Below are positions 32,404-42,182 of a DNA stretch of 64,000 bases, one piece after another. The stretch comes from Nocardia jinanensis (lineage in GTDB: Bacteria; Actinomycetota; Actinomycetes; Mycobacteriales; Mycobacteriaceae): assembly GCF_014645735.1 (NCBI RefSeq), contig NZ_BMMH01000021.1:20733-84732 (forward strand), given 5' to 3'. Under the pieces are notes generated by a model. That model made no database searches and had not been told where the DNA came from. It saw only the letters and a list, made by a program, of their open reading frames with translations. Made by a program: the position numbers and the translations under genes. Each line of letters starts with the position of its first letter. The stretch's first letter is position 1.

Positions 32404-33878
32404 GCGCGAGTGAGCTGACCAGGCTCGGCGCGGCCGATCTCGCGGCGCGTATCCACGGTGGCGAGGTGTCCTCGGTGGAGGTGACCCGGGCGCATCTGGA
32501 CCGGATCGCCGAGGTCGACGGCGAATACCACGCCTTCCTGCATGTCGCGGGGGAGCAGGCGCTCGCCGCGGCGGCCGAGGTGGATACCGCGCTCAGTGCC
32601 GGACAGCCCCCGGCGTCGCCGCTGGCCGGGGTGCCGCTGGCACTCAAGGACGTGTTCACCACGACCGATATGCCCACCACCTGCGCGTCGAAGATCCTCG
32701 AGGACTGGGTGGCGCCCTACGACGCCACGCTGACCACCCGCTTGCGCGCCGCCGGTATCCCGATTCTCGGTAAGACCAATATGGACGAGTTCGCGATGGG
32801 CTCGTCCACCGAGAACTCCGCCTACGGGCCCACCCGCAACCCGTGGGACACCACCCGTATCCCCGGTGGCTCCGGCGGCGGTTCGGCGGCGGCCCTGGCG
32901 TCGTATCAGGCGCCGCTGGCGATCGGCACCGATACCGGTGGTTCGATCCGGCAGCCGGCCGCGGTCACCGCGACCGTCGGCACCAAACCCACCTACGGGA
33001 CCGTATCCCGGTACGGGCTCGTCGCCTGTGCTTCCTCGCTCGACCAGGGTGGCCCGTGCGGGCGGACGGTGCTGGACACCGCGCTGCTGCACGAGGTGAT
33101 CGCCGGGCACGATCCGCGCGATTCCACCTCCCGTGATGTGGCGGTTCCGGCGGTGGTCGACGCCGCCCGCCTGGGAGCGAGCGGTGATCTGCGCGGGGTG
33201 AAGGTCGGCGTGGTGAAGGAACTGCACTCCGACAGCTACCAGCAGGGTGTGCTCGCGTCGTTCGATGCCGCGGTGGGAGTGCTGAAGGATCTCGGCGCCG
33301 AAGTGGTCGAGGTGTCCTGCCCGCATTTCGAATACGCGCTGGCCTCCTACTACCTGATCCTGCCCAGCGAGGTCTCGTCCAACCTGGCCCGTTTCGATGC
33401 CATGCGCTACGGGCTGCGGGTCGGCGACGACGGCAGCCACAGTGCCGAGCAGGTCATGGCCGCGACACGGGCCGCCGGATTCGGCCCGGAGGTCAAACGG
33501 CGGATCATGATCGGCACCTACGCGCTGTCGGCGGGGTACTACGACGAGTACTACGGGCAAGCGCTCAAAGTACGCACCCTGATCGCGCGTGATTTCGACA
33601 AGGCCTACGAGCAGGTCGACGTGCTGGTTTCGCCGACCAGCCCGTTCACGCCGTGGAAGCTGGGCGAGAAGGTAGACGATCCGCTGGCCATGTACCTGTC
33701 GGACCTGTGCACGCTGCCCACCAACCTGGCCGGGCATCCGGCCATGTCGGTACCGTCGGGACTGAGCCGCGACGACGGGATGCCGGTGGGCTTGCAGATC
33801 ATGGCGCCCGCGCTGGCCGACGACCGGTTGTACCGGGTCGGCGCGGCCTACGAGGCGGCGCGCGGCGATATCGTCTGA
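32400..33878 (+). CDS. gatA: aspartyl/glutamyl-tRNA amidotransferase subunit A
   Basis: The 492-residue amidase-signature enzyme releases ammonia from glutamine. The catalytic Lys lies in PLALKDVF (near residue 80). The Gly/Ser-rich signature GGSGGGSAAALASYQAPLA, near 155-175, and GTDTGGSIRQPA hold the cis-Ser and Ser nucleophile. Start ATG 32400 overlaps gatC. GatB is encoded 18 kb downstream at 52007, as in mycobacteria, where pfkA separates gatA from gatB; here a large insertion does so. Confidence 0.94.
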   Translation: MSASELTRLGAADLAARIHGGEVSSVEVTRAHLDRIAEVDGEYHAFLHVAGEQALAAAAEVDTALSAGQPPASPLAGVPLALKDVFTTTDMPTTCASKILEDWVAPYDATLTTRLRAAGIPILGKTNMDEFAMGSSTENSAYGPTRNPWDTTRIPGGSGGGSAAALASYQAPLAIGTDTGGSIRQPAAVTATVGTKPTYGTVSRYGLVACASSLDQGGPCGRTVLDTALLHEVIAGHDPRDSTSRDVAVPAVVDAARLGASGDLRGVKVGVVKELHSDSYQQGVLASFDAAVGVLKDLGAEVVEVSCPHFEYALASYYLILPSEVSSNLARFDAMRYGLRVGDDGSHSAEQVMAATRAAGFGPEVKRRIMIGTYALSAGYYDEYYGQALKVRTLIARDFDKAYEQVDVLVSPTSPFTPWKLGEKVDDPLAMYLSDLCTLPTNLAGHPAMSVPSGLSRDDGMPVGLQIMAPALADDRLYRVGAAYEAARGDIV

Positions 33879-33887
33879 CGCGCACCC

Positions 33888-33912
33888 GCGCACCCGCCGG
33901 TGATTCGGCGGT
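33888..33912 (+). terminator. probable hairpin terminator after gatA
   Basis: A stem formed by 33888-33897 and 33904-33912 with one bulged C, six-base loop, no T tract. Confidence 0.4.
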
Positions 33913-34116
33913 GCTCCAGTGCGAAGCATCCGATGGCGGTGATCCTGGAACGGGTCGCCGCCGTCGGCGTCTCCGGGCTGCGGGGTATCGCCTGACGCGG
34001 TTCGCCCCGGTCGACGGGCAGCCCGGCACGGGTCCACCGATATCCGGGGCACGAGAACCTCCCGGCGTATCGGCCGAATCGCGTGCCGGCCCGGCGGCGT
34101 CGGCTGGTTCGCCGGG

Positions 34117-34560
34117 TCAGCTCGAGTGCAGGCGCGCGGCTTCCTGCTCGACCGCGGTCGTCATCGCGGGGAATCCCCGTTCGAATCCACGGCCGAACAG
34201 CAGGCCGACCAGCGGGGCCAGCCAGCCGTCGAGTTCGAAATGGGATTCGTAGCGAGTGCGGTCACCGGTCAACGGGGTCAGGGTGTGTGCGCGTTTGCTG
34301 CGCAGCGCGCCGAGCGGGATCGGCTTCATGGAGTAGGTGAACTCCTGACCCGGCGTCACGCTGCGGATCCATTCGCGCATCCGGATCGGCCGGGGCGCGA
34401 GCTGCTGGACCGTCATATCGATCGGCGCGCCCACTGTGAGATCCGCCCGGCATCGGCTGATGAACGGATTCCAGTCGCCATACCGGTCGAAATCGGTGAG
34501 TACCGACCACACCACCTCGGCGGGGGCATCCACCTCGACCACGTCGTCCACTACAAGCAC
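34117..34560 (-). CDS. SRPBCC (START/polyketide-cyclase-fold) protein
   Basis: The 147-residue protein shows the fold's pattern: VVEVDAPAEVVWSVLTDFDR, YGDWNPFI, and the C-terminal helix FERGFPAMTTAVEQEAARLH. The fold forms a deep hydrophobic ligand cavity; members bind lipids or aromatic compounds, and some are cyclases. GTG 34560 begins the protein. It precedes the phospholipase-like gene cluster on the same strand but is transcribed after it, so it may be the last gene of that unit. Ligand unknown. Confidence 0.8.
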   Translation of the reverse strand: MLVVDDVVEVDAPAEVVWSVLTDFDRYGDWNPFISRCRADLTVGAPIDMTVQQLAPRPIRMREWIRSVTPGQEFTYSMKPIPLGALRSKRAHTLTPLTGDRTRYESHFELDGWLAPLVGLLFGRGFERGFPAMTTAVEQEAARLHSS

Positions 34561-34601
34561 GCCCCCAAATTAGAACGTGTTTCAAGTGTGGTCAACCGCA
34601 G

Positions 34602-35537
34602 TCAGCCGGTGCGTGTCGGCTGGGTATGCGAGGGCGACGGCAACAGGTGCAGGCCCGCCGGAAGTGCCGGTTCGGCCGCGGTGCCCGTCGGTCGGTTCAG
34701 GAAACCGGGCAACCATCGGGCGCGCGGTAGCAGCAGACCCGGCACCGCCGGGCGTGGCAGAGCCGGGACGCGGCCGGGCCGGACCGGCCCGACCGGGACA
34801 GGGCGATCCGGGCCGGTCGTGCGCCGGATACGCCGGTTCAACCGCCGGATACCGAAGACCAGCGCGGCCATGGCTGCCAGCCCGAGTGCCACCGCGCGCA
34901 ACAACCAGGGCCGGGTCGGATGCTCGGTGGCGGCATGGGCCGCCACCTGACTGAACGTCTCCACTACTGGGACCCCGTAGTGCTGCCGCCGGGAATTCAG
35001 TTCCACCGCCGCCGCCGCGATTCCGGCCAGCGTGTCGCAGCGGGTGCGCACCACCGGCTCGGTATGCGTTTCGCAGGCCTGGTGCAGCCGGACGCTCAGG
35101 GTCCGGTCCAGCGCCTGGCGGGCCCACGGTCCGAGCGGGGCGCCGGTGCGTCCGGCGTAGCGGAGCAGGTCGTACCCCAGGTCGTGCGCCATACAGGCCG
35201 TATCGAACTCCGGCGGTAATTCGACCGGAGACGAGCAGCCGCCGTCCGGCGCCACGAGCACACCCTGCCGGACGGCCGGCTCGTAGCCGGTGTACGTCGC
35301 GAAATCCCGCGGTATGGCCGCTGCCGCGTCCGTGACCGCATCACCGGAAGTCAGATCCACCACCGCCAGTCCGGCGGGCGCCGCGACCGAACCGTCGATA
35401 CCGACGGCCTCGGAGGTCGGCGCCGGTACTGCGGTGATCACCAAGCCGAACAGCGCGGCGCCGGTGAACGCAGGCAGCGATACACGCCGGAACCGGCGCC
35501 GCGGCCGGCGCGGGTGGTCGATGCGGGGTGAAGCCAT
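34602..35537 (-). CDS. secreted or membrane-anchored phospholipase A2-like protein
   Basis: The 311-residue protein has an N-terminal signal/anchor (RVSLPAFTGAALFGLVITAV), then a domain with CSSPVELPPEFDTACMAHDL followed by GYDLLRY. The C..HD-GY arrangement resembles the catalytic His-Asp helix of prokaryotic phospholipase A2. A transmembrane helix (RAVALGLAAMAALVFGIRR) follows near residue 225, and a Pro/Arg-rich cytoplasmic tail. ATG 35537 is preferred over 35561. A paralogue (37098-37832) with the same HDLGYDLLRY and GAPLGPWARQ.LD blocks lies two genes upstream on the same strand. Enzymatic activity is inferred from the motif only. Confidence 0.65.
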   Translation of the reverse strand: MASPRIDHPRRPRRRFRRVSLPAFTGAALFGLVITAVPAPTSEAVGIDGSVAAPAGLAVVDLTSGDAVTDAAAAIPRDFATYTGYEPAVRQGVLVAPDGGCSSPVELPPEFDTACMAHDLGYDLLRYAGRTGAPLGPWARQALDRTLSVRLHQACETHTEPVVRTRCDTLAGIAAAAVELNSRRQHYGVPVVETFSQVAAHAATEHPTRPWLLRAVALGLAAMAALVFGIRRLNRRIRRTTGPDRPVPVGPVRPGRVPALPRPAVPGLLLPRARWLPGFLNRPTGTAAEPALPAGLHLLPSPSHTQPTRTG

Positions 35538-35665
35538 GATGGGACACCTTAAGCGGTACACGGCTATGGGTACGCACGGCAGGTATCGGTCCCGGTGACC
35601 GACGTCACCGGGGTGGCCGCCCGCATCCGACCGGCAAACGGGCCGACCGAAGCAGGCGCCGCCGG

Positions 35666-37105
35666 TTATACCGGGTCGCAGCCGGGTAAGGCCGTCCCCT
35701 GGTCCGTGTCGTAGCGATGACCGTGCCCCGGCGGCGCGCCGAGGGAGCCGAGCAGGTCCGCGGTGGTCTGCAGGAAACTGACCACGGGCAGCCAGGGCGG
35801 CGTGGGCGCGTCACGGTGGGTGGCGGTGAGATCCGGCGGCCGCCACAGCAGGTCGAGTGACCAGTGCACGACCGGGTCGGAGGTATTGGCCAATACCGTA
35901 GTCCGGGCGCCCGGTTCGGGACCCCCGCCACCCGGCATCCCGGCCCAGAGCGCCGAGCACACCCGCCGGTTCTGCTCGGCGGCACCGGCGAACACCGCGC
36001 TACCGCCGAGCGCGCCCAGGCTCTGGCCGTACAGGTGCAGTCGCGGTGGGTCTTCCATGGTGGCGATGCGCTGTTCGACAGCGGTGAACAAGGCGCGCGC
36101 CGAGGCCGTGGCCGCGTCGCGGCCGAACAGGAAGGTGACCCAGCTCGGCGCGTAGGAGTACTGGAGCGCGACCACCGCGACATCGCCGTTGAACCGCGCG
36201 CCGAATCCGCGCAACGCCCGCGCGTCGACCCAGCCCGATCCGGTGGGCACCGCGACCACCAGATGTGCGCGGTCGAAACCCCCCGCACGCTCCAACTCCC
36301 GTACGGCGAGGGCGGCGCGCGAGGCGAGGTCGGGTGCCGAGCGGAGTCCGACATAGACCTGCACCCCGCTGGGCGGCCCGCCGGTGACGAACCGCTGTCC
36401 CTCACGTCCCAGCGTCGACCAGCTCACCATCGATTCGGCACTGCCCGACCGGCTCACCGTGACCGGCCGGACCAGGCCCGGATCGGCGGCGGCGTTCGCG
36501 GCGGCGTAGGTGCGGTCGCCCCAGCTCACCGCCGCGGGTACCGCGAACAGGGCCAGCGGCAGACCCGCGACCACGGCCATCACCAGAGTGCGGGACCAGC
36601 CGATCCGCCGTAGCAGGCGGCCGCATCCCCGCACGGCCGTCACGATCACGGTGGTCAGGAGGGTCGCGCCGAACGCCCACGACAGCCAATACCCCGGTCC
36701 GGTGGGGGCGACGTCCATGGCGATCCGCAGCGTGTGCTGCCAGAGCTCGGCGTACACCACCGCGCCGAGAACACCGGCGGCAGCGGCCGCGTACACCACG
36801 CGCCGGGTTCGCTCGGTCCGCGCGGGAATGTGGCCGGTGATATGCCGGACGACGAAGCGGGCGAACTGTACGAGGCATAGGGCCAGGGCCACCATCAGGG
36901 CTGTGAGCACGGACTGCGCGGCGGCGGTCCGGGGTAGCAGCCCGGGTGCCAGCGAGACCGCGGTTCCCGCGGCGACGGCGAGTGTGGTCGCGACCGGCGG
37001 CCGGTATCGCGGTAGCAGGGCGCGGAGCGAGCCGGTGAGCCGGATACGCAACCGGTGGCGCGCTGGAACCGGGCCGGGCCGGGTGCTCGTGACGATCTCA
37101 GACAT
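35666..37105 (-). CDS. membrane alpha/beta-hydrolase (PF10081-like)
   Basis: The 479-residue protein has an N-terminal half with about four or five membrane helices (residues 35-200) and a C-terminal alpha/beta-hydrolase domain with nucleophile elbow LYGQSLGALGG near 370. Conserved GREGQRFV near 232 and GDVAVVALQYSYAPSWVTFL near 320 fit the Abhydrolase_9 (DUF/PF10081) family. It probably acts on a lipid or ester at the cell envelope. Its start overlaps the stop of the phospholipase-like gene at 37098 by eight bases, so both are co-translated. Confidence 0.75.
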   Translation of the reverse strand: MSEIVTSTRPGPVPARHRLRIRLTGSLRALLPRYRPPVATTLAVAAGTAVSLAPGLLPRTAAAQSVLTALMVALALCLVQFARFVVRHITGHIPARTERTRRVVYAAAAAGVLGAVVYAELWQHTLRIAMDVAPTGPGYWLSWAFGATLLTTVIVTAVRGCGRLLRRIGWSRTLVMAVVAGLPLALFAVPAAVSWGDRTYAAANAAADPGLVRPVTVSRSGSAESMVSWSTLGREGQRFVTGGPPSGVQVYVGLRSAPDLASRAALAVRELERAGGFDRAHLVVAVPTGSGWVDARALRGFGARFNGDVAVVALQYSYAPSWVTFLFGRDAATASARALFTAVEQRIATMEDPPRLHLYGQSLGALGGSAVFAGAAEQNRRVCSALWAGMPGGGGPEPGARTTVLANTSDPVVHWSLDLLWRPPDLTATHRDAPTPPWLPVVSFLQTTADLLGSLGAPPGHGHRYDTDQGTALPGCDPV

Positions 37106-37832
37106 AGGAACCCCCGGCGACGGTGCGGACGAGTGGACGGCGGGCCCGGACCGGCAGGAGCAGCGGTGCGGTCACCGGGCGGCGCAGCAGCACGAGCACG
37201 ACGACCGCCAGCAGGAGCAGGCCGCAGATTCGCGGAAACCAGGCGGTGACGGTCCCGGCCAGTGGGAAGTCCTCCACCACCGGCACGCCGTAGTCCTGGC
37301 GCATCGAGTTGAGGTCGACAGCCACCGCGGCCACCGTCGCCATCGCGTCGCAGCGGCCGCGGGACAGCAGTTCGGGCCGCCGGGCGCACGCTGTGTGCAT
37401 CCGCTCGGCGAGCGCGTGGTCCAGCACCTGCCGGGCCCAGGGGCCGAGCGGGGCGCCGGTGCGATCGGCGTATCGCAGCAGGTCGTAGCCGAGGTCGTGG
37501 GCCTTGCAGGCGCTGTCGAACTCCGCCGGAAGCGGTACCGGAGAGGAACACGAACCGTGCGGTGCGATAAGCATCCCGTCCACCCGGGCGGGGGTGTACC
37601 CGGCGACGGCGCCGAAATCGGCCGGGACCTCGGCGATCGCTCCCGGCGCGGTGAGCGCCCGGACCGCCGCGGCGGCGGGGGCCGGCCGTGGAGCGGGACC
37701 TGCGGCGTCGGCGGCGGGTGCCGACAACAGCGATACCGCCGCCGCGAGCCCGGCGGCGGTGATCACCGCACGCCGCGCGGCCTGCATTGACGGCCGGGCC
37801 CGGTGGCGCACGGCATTGTTCGAGACAGCCAT
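37098..37832 (-). CDS. secreted or membrane-anchored phospholipase A2-like protein, paralogue
   Basis: The 244-residue protein has a signal peptide (AVITAAGLAAAVSLLSAPAADA), the domain CSSPVPLPAEFDSACKAHDL followed by GYDLLRYADRTGAPLGPWAR, and a C-terminal transmembrane helix (GLLLLAVVVLVLLRR). It shares the HD-GY helix and nearby cysteines with the 34602-35537 protein, so these are duplicates on either side of a hydrolase gene. It is first in the three-gene minus-strand unit. Function as an envelope phospholipase is plausible, not shown. Confidence 0.65.
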   Translation of the reverse strand: MAVSNNAVRHRARPSMQAARRAVITAAGLAAAVSLLSAPAADAAGPAPRPAPAAAAVRALTAPGAIAEVPADFGAVAGYTPARVDGMLIAPHGSCSSPVPLPAEFDSACKAHDLGYDLLRYADRTGAPLGPWARQVLDHALAERMHTACARRPELLSRGRCDAMATVAAVAVDLNSMRQDYGVPVVEDFPLAGTVTAWFPRICGLLLLAVVVLVLLRRPVTAPLLLPVRARRPLVRTVAGGSYV

Positions 37833-37998
37833 GACCGAGGACGTTATGAACCCGCGACGGTCGCAGCCGTCCCGCTCAGGAGGGGTTTCGGCCCCGCCCC
37901 CCGAACCTACGGCGGTACGGCCCTAACCCTGGTGTACCGGCCTTGATTCACCCCACGGTATGAGGTGTTCCGGGACCGGAGTTCCTAGGGTCGGCAGT

Positions 37999-39240
37999 AT
38001 GAACGACATGAGCATCGCGAAGCCGGCGAACCGGAGGCGGGGCGTCTGGGGCCTGATCGTCTGGCTGGGGCTGCGCTGGTGGCTCGACGCTGTCTCGGTC
38101 CTGACCGCGGTGACACTGTTCTCGGTGGCGTGGCCCACCCTGCATCTCACCCACCAGGTGCCCTGGCCGATCGCACCGCTGATCGCCGCGTTCGCGGCGC
38201 TGCCGGTCCTGCTGATGCGGGCGAACGCGCTGCTGGGCTGGGCGGTATCGGCCGCCTCGGCGCTGTTCATCGCGCTCGCGGTCCCGAATCTGCCCGACCA
38301 GGCGATCCCGTTCCAGGTGGTGCATATCGTCGCGCTGTACTTCCTGATGTTCGCGGTGGCACTGCGATCGCCGCCGCAACTCGTCGCGGTGGTGTGGGGC
38401 GCGACCTCGCTGCTGCTGGGTGCGGCGCTGTCGGCCGAGGGGATCGACGCCGATCCGTGGGCCTGGCCGGTATCGCTGGGCGGGTTGGTCTTCGTCGCGC
38501 TGCTGTTGCGGTCGCTGATCCGTTCCCGGTCCGAACTCAACCGGCAGACCGAGGTCAGCGATCTGGAACGGGCGCGCCGCACCATCCTCGAGGAGAAGGC
38601 GCGTATCGCGCGCGACCTGCACGATGTGGTCGCCCACCATATGTCGCTGGTCGTCGTCCAGGCACAGACCGCCCCCTACCGGGTGGAGGGCGTGAACGAT
38701 GCGGCGCGCGCGGAATTCGAATCGATCGGGGCCACCGCGCGGGAGGCGCTCAACGAGATTCGCGGCCTGCTCGGGGTGCTGCGCAGCGACGGCCAGTTGG
38801 CCGAGCACGCGCCGCAGCCGACCGCCACCGATCTGGAGGCGCTGTTCGTCGGCGCGGCTCGCGCCGGGGTCGACCTCACCTGGTCGGTCGACGGGACCCT
38901 GGCGGCGATCCCGGACACCGTCGGTTCCGCGCTGTACCGGATCGTGCAGGAATCACTGGCCAATACCGGGCGGCACGCTCCGGGCGCACCGGTGCGCGTG
39001 ACGATCGTCTGTGCCGCGGATGTCGAACTCACCGTGGTCAACGGCGCGGGTACCGGCACGGCGACCGGCGGTACGGGCGGGCACGGTATCCCGGGAATGC
39101 AGGCCCGCGCGCTCGCGGTCGGCGGCCGGCTCGACGCCGCTCCTGCCCTCGACGGTGGTTTCCGGGTGCACGCACGGTTGCCCCTCGCGCTCGCGACGGA
39201 GTTCACACTGCCCGCCGCCGCGGGTTCGGGAGCCTTCTGA
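37999..39240 (+). CDS. sensor histidine kinase, NarL/DesK type
   Basis: The 413-residue membrane kinase has about six transmembrane helices in residues 20-180, a coiled-coil linker, then the HisKA_3 phosphoacceptor (ARIARDLHDVVAHHMSLVVV, near 210) and a degenerate HATPase domain (RIVQESLANTGRHAPGAPV, then GGHGIPGMQARA). ATG 37999 is used. The cognate response regulator follows at 39362 after 121 bases. The extracytoplasmic loops are short, so the signal is probably sensed within the membrane. Confidence 0.88.
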   Translation: MNDMSIAKPANRRRGVWGLIVWLGLRWWLDAVSVLTAVTLFSVAWPTLHLTHQVPWPIAPLIAAFAALPVLLMRANALLGWAVSAASALFIALAVPNLPDQAIPFQVVHIVALYFLMFAVALRSPPQLVAVVWGATSLLLGAALSAEGIDADPWAWPVSLGGLVFVALLLRSLIRSRSELNRQTEVSDLERARRTILEEKARIARDLHDVVAHHMSLVVVQAQTAPYRVEGVNDAARAEFESIGATAREALNEIRGLLGVLRSDGQLAEHAPQPTATDLEALFVGAARAGVDLTWSVDGTLAAIPDTVGSALYRIVQESLANTGRHAPGAPVRVTIVCAADVELTVVNGAGTGTATGGTGGHGIPGMQARALAVGGRLDAAPALDGGFRVHARLPLALATEFTLPAAAGSGAF

Positions 39241-39361
39241 CCTCGACGTTTCCTTCGGCGTCGTCGCCGTCGGAATTCGACGCCGCCGCTGTTTCCGGCG
39301 GTGAACCCCGCGGCCCGGCGCTCGGCGCACCGAAGCTTCGATCGGGAATTAAGCTGGGCCC

Positions 39362-40024
39362 GTGGCAATAACCGTGTTGATCGCCGACGATCAGGCAATG
39401 GTGCGGCAAGGATTCGGAGCATTGCTCGCCGCCCAACCCGATATCAGTGTCGTCGGTGACGCGCCCAATGGAAAAGTGGCGGTCGCCGAATCGGCGCGGT
39501 TGCGACCCGATGTGGTGCTGATGGATGTCCGTATGCCGGAGATGAACGGGTTGGACGCCGCGCGCTCGATCCTCGGCGCCGGGTTCGATCCGCCGGTGCG
39601 CGTGCTCATGCTCACCACCTTCGATATCGACGACTATGTGTACGAGGCGCTCGGGATCGGCGCCAGCGGGTTCCTGCTCAAGGACGCCCCAGCAGAGGAA
39701 CTGGTGCGCGCGGTGCGCGTGGTCGCCGCGGGCGAGGCGCTGCTCGCCCCGACCGTCACCCGGCGGCTCATCGCGGAAGTGACCACCCGGCGTGCCGCGC
39801 GTCGCGCGCCGGCTCCGGCGCTGGCGCAGCTGACTCCGCGTGAGCGCGAGATACTGGAACTCGTCGCCCGCGGTATGTCGAATACCGAAATCGCCACGGC
39901 GTTGTTCATAGCCGAACAGACGGTGAAAACACATGTGTCCAAGGTCTTCACCAAATTGGATCTGCGCGACCGCGCGCAGGCTGTCGTATTGGCCTACGAA
40001 TCCGGGTTGGTCACCCCCGGCTGA
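39362..40024 (+). CDS. response regulator, NarL/LuxR family
   Basis: The 220-residue regulator has a receiver domain (VLIADDQAMVRQGFGALL; phosphoacceptor Asp in DVVLMDVRMPEMNGLDA near residue 55; conserved Lys in FLLKDAP) and a C-terminal LuxR helix-turn-helix (LTPREREILELVARGMSNTE, then TVKTHVSKVFTKLDLRDR). GTG 39362 is the start; no strong ribosome-binding site is visible. It pairs with the kinase upstream. Targets may include the STPK gene 106 bases downstream, but no binding site is evident. Confidence 0.9.
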   Translation: MAITVLIADDQAMVRQGFGALLAAQPDISVVGDAPNGKVAVAESARLRPDVVLMDVRMPEMNGLDAARSILGAGFDPPVRVLMLTTFDIDDYVYEALGIGASGFLLKDAPAEELVRAVRVVAAGEALLAPTVTRRLIAEVTTRRAARRAPAPALAQLTPREREILELVARGMSNTEIATALFIAEQTVKTHVSKVFTKLDLRDRAQAVVLAYESGLVTPG

Positions 40025-40130
40025 ACGGCTGCCGGGTATTCCATGAAGTGCCCTGATTCCCGTTGTCACGGGGGGAGTGGCGCACTGTGCCCGGTAGGCT
40101 CACGAGTCTGTCGGTCGCCTGAAGGGGGTC

Positions 40131-42164
40131 GTGTTGCTCAACAACGGTGACGTGTTCGCCGGGTTCACCGTCGAGCGGTTGCTCGGCGAAGGCGGAATGG
40201 GCGCCGTATATCTGGCCCGGCATCCCCGGCTCGGAAAACAGACCGCGTTGAAGCTGCTCAAACCGGAATTGTTCGCCGACGCCGCGATCCGCACCCGATT
40301 CGAAAGGGAAGCCGATCTCGCCGCCGCGCTCGACCATCCCAGCATCGTCACGGTCTACGACCGCGGGGTCGAGGGCGACCACCTGTGGATGTGCATGCAG
40401 TACATCGATGGCGCCGACGCCGGTACGGTCAATCCGCTGGCCCTGGCCCCGGATAAAGCGGTGCAGATCACTGCCGGTGTGGCCGACGCGCTCGATTACG
40501 CGCACGGTATGGGAGTTCTGCACCGCGATGTGAAACCGTCCAATATTCTGCTCGCCCGCGCCAATCCCGGTCAGGGCGAACGCGTTTTCCTCACCGATTT
40601 CGGGCTGGCCCGATTGCGCGCGGAAACGGTCCGGCTGACGCAAACCGGTATGTTCACCGCCACCCTCGCGTTCGCCTCGCCCGAGCAGATGACCGGCGGC
40701 GAGATGGACGGGCGGTCGGATCAGTATTCGCTGGCCTGTGCGCTGTACTGGCTGCTCACCGGTATGGCGCCGTTCGATTCACCCAATCCGGCCGATATCA
40801 TCCACGGCAATCTGCAGCTGGCGCCGCCACCGCTGGCGGTGAAACGACGCGGCCTACCGCCGGGACTGGATCCGGTGCTGGCGAAGGCGATGGCGAAGAA
40901 TCCGGCGCACCGGTACCGCACCTGTGTCGAGTTCGCGACAGCTGCCGAACAGGCGCTCACCGCACCGGCTCCCACCCAGACCTATGCGCCGCCGGTCGAG
41001 GCGAGCGGTCCGGGCACGGTGTATCCCGCTGCGGCGACCGGGTATCCGGCCGCGCCGGGTCCCCCGCCGCCGCCCGCGGGCGCGCCGCCGGGCACCACCG
41101 GCGGCTACACCGACACCGGATATCCGGGCGCGCCGGGCCGGTCCGCACCGGCGATGCCGCCGGGGAGCCCGGCCGGAGGGCCCGGATCGGGCGTGGAACG
41201 GACCGGTGCGAGCGTCGCGCAGGTCGGGGCGACGATCCGCCCGGGGGATGTCGAGCACACCGGAGCGCAGTCGGTCGTGGCGCCTCCGGGGGCGATGGCG
41301 CGGCCCGGCCCGGGAGTGGAACACATCGGTACTTCCGGGGCGGCGCAGGGCGCGGGGGTCGAGCACACCGGGGGAATGCCCGTCCAGGCGGTCCCGCGAC
41401 ATCCGGTGCCCGGGCAGTATCAGGGTTATCACCCCGCTCCGGGCGCGCAGTTACGGCGGCGCAGCCGGGCGCCGTGGATCGCCGTGGCGATCCTGGTCCC
41501 GCTCATTGCGCTGGCCGTGATCGTGGCCGCTGTTCTGGTGGTCGTGGGCAACGACGATTCCGGTTCCGACAGCGCACCCGCCGCGACGCAACCCTCGACA
41601 TTGGAGCGCGGTCCGGCCGGTACCACCGGCCCGGGCGAATCCGGTATCGACCAGCAGCCGGGCGGGGAACCCGGCGACCGGACCCGGCGGCTGTTCCCCA
41701 CTCTGCTGCCCCAAGGGTCGGAGCTGGACGGTTTCGGATATCAGGACGCGATGTGCAGCCAGTACGAGCCCGGTGACCAGATCCCGATCCTGGAAGTGGT
41801 GCCGGTGTTCGACGAGATACTGGAAACCCGCCCGTGGGAATCGATCTGGGATTGCCGGCAGCGATCGCTGGAGGCCACCCGGCTCGACTACACGATCATC
41901 ACCTACCCCGATGTCGAGGACACCATGGAGGTGATCGAGAGCCTGCCTCCGCACGATTCGGTATCCGGTGCCAAGAGCGGCGAACCGTACACCGCGCATC
42001 TGTGGGAGGAGCCCGGGGACCGCGGCCGGTCCACCGCGAACATGGTGGTGGGCTTCGGTTCCCGCACCGATTCGCCCCGCAGCAATTCGCTTTTGTTCGT
42101 CCGCTACTGGGGCACCAAGGCTCGCAACGATATCGACCGGTGGTGGTCGGACGCCCCGCTGTGA
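40131..42164 (+). CDS. membrane Ser/Thr protein kinase (Pkn-type)
   Basis: The 677-residue kinase has the N-terminal catalytic domain: glycine loop LLGEGGMGAVYLAR near 17-30, Lys in TALKLLKPE, catalytic HRDVKPSNIL near 132, DFGLAR near 160 and ASPEQMTGG. A Pro/Gly-rich linker (about 285-440), one transmembrane helix (WIAVAILVPLIALAVIVAAV near 447-470) and an extracellular domain of about 170 residues with two or three cysteines follow. No PASTA repeats are present, so the sensor domain differs from PknB. GTG 40131 follows GAAGGGGG. It lies between two two-component systems and may cross-talk with them. Confidence 0.88.
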   Translation: MLLNNGDVFAGFTVERLLGEGGMGAVYLARHPRLGKQTALKLLKPELFADAAIRTRFEREADLAAALDHPSIVTVYDRGVEGDHLWMCMQYIDGADAGTVNPLALAPDKAVQITAGVADALDYAHGMGVLHRDVKPSNILLARANPGQGERVFLTDFGLARLRAETVRLTQTGMFTATLAFASPEQMTGGEMDGRSDQYSLACALYWLLTGMAPFDSPNPADIIHGNLQLAPPPLAVKRRGLPPGLDPVLAKAMAKNPAHRYRTCVEFATAAEQALTAPAPTQTYAPPVEASGPGTVYPAAATGYPAAPGPPPPPAGAPPGTTGGYTDTGYPGAPGRSAPAMPPGSPAGGPGSGVERTGASVAQVGATIRPGDVEHTGAQSVVAPPGAMARPGPGVEHIGTSGAAQGAGVEHTGGMPVQAVPRHPVPGQYQGYHPAPGAQLRRRSRAPWIAVAILVPLIALAVIVAAVLVVVGNDDSGSDSAPAATQPSTLERGPAGTTGPGESGIDQQPGGEPGDRTRRLFPTLLPQGSELDGFGYQDAMCSQYEPGDQIPILEVVPVFDEILETRPWESIWDCRQRSLEATRLDYTIITYPDVEDTMEVIESLPPHDSVSGAKSGEPYTAHLWEEPGDRGRSTANMVVGFGSRTDSPRSNSLLFVRYWGTKARNDIDRWWSDAPL

Positions 42165-42182
42165 GAGCGGCGGGTGGCGGCG

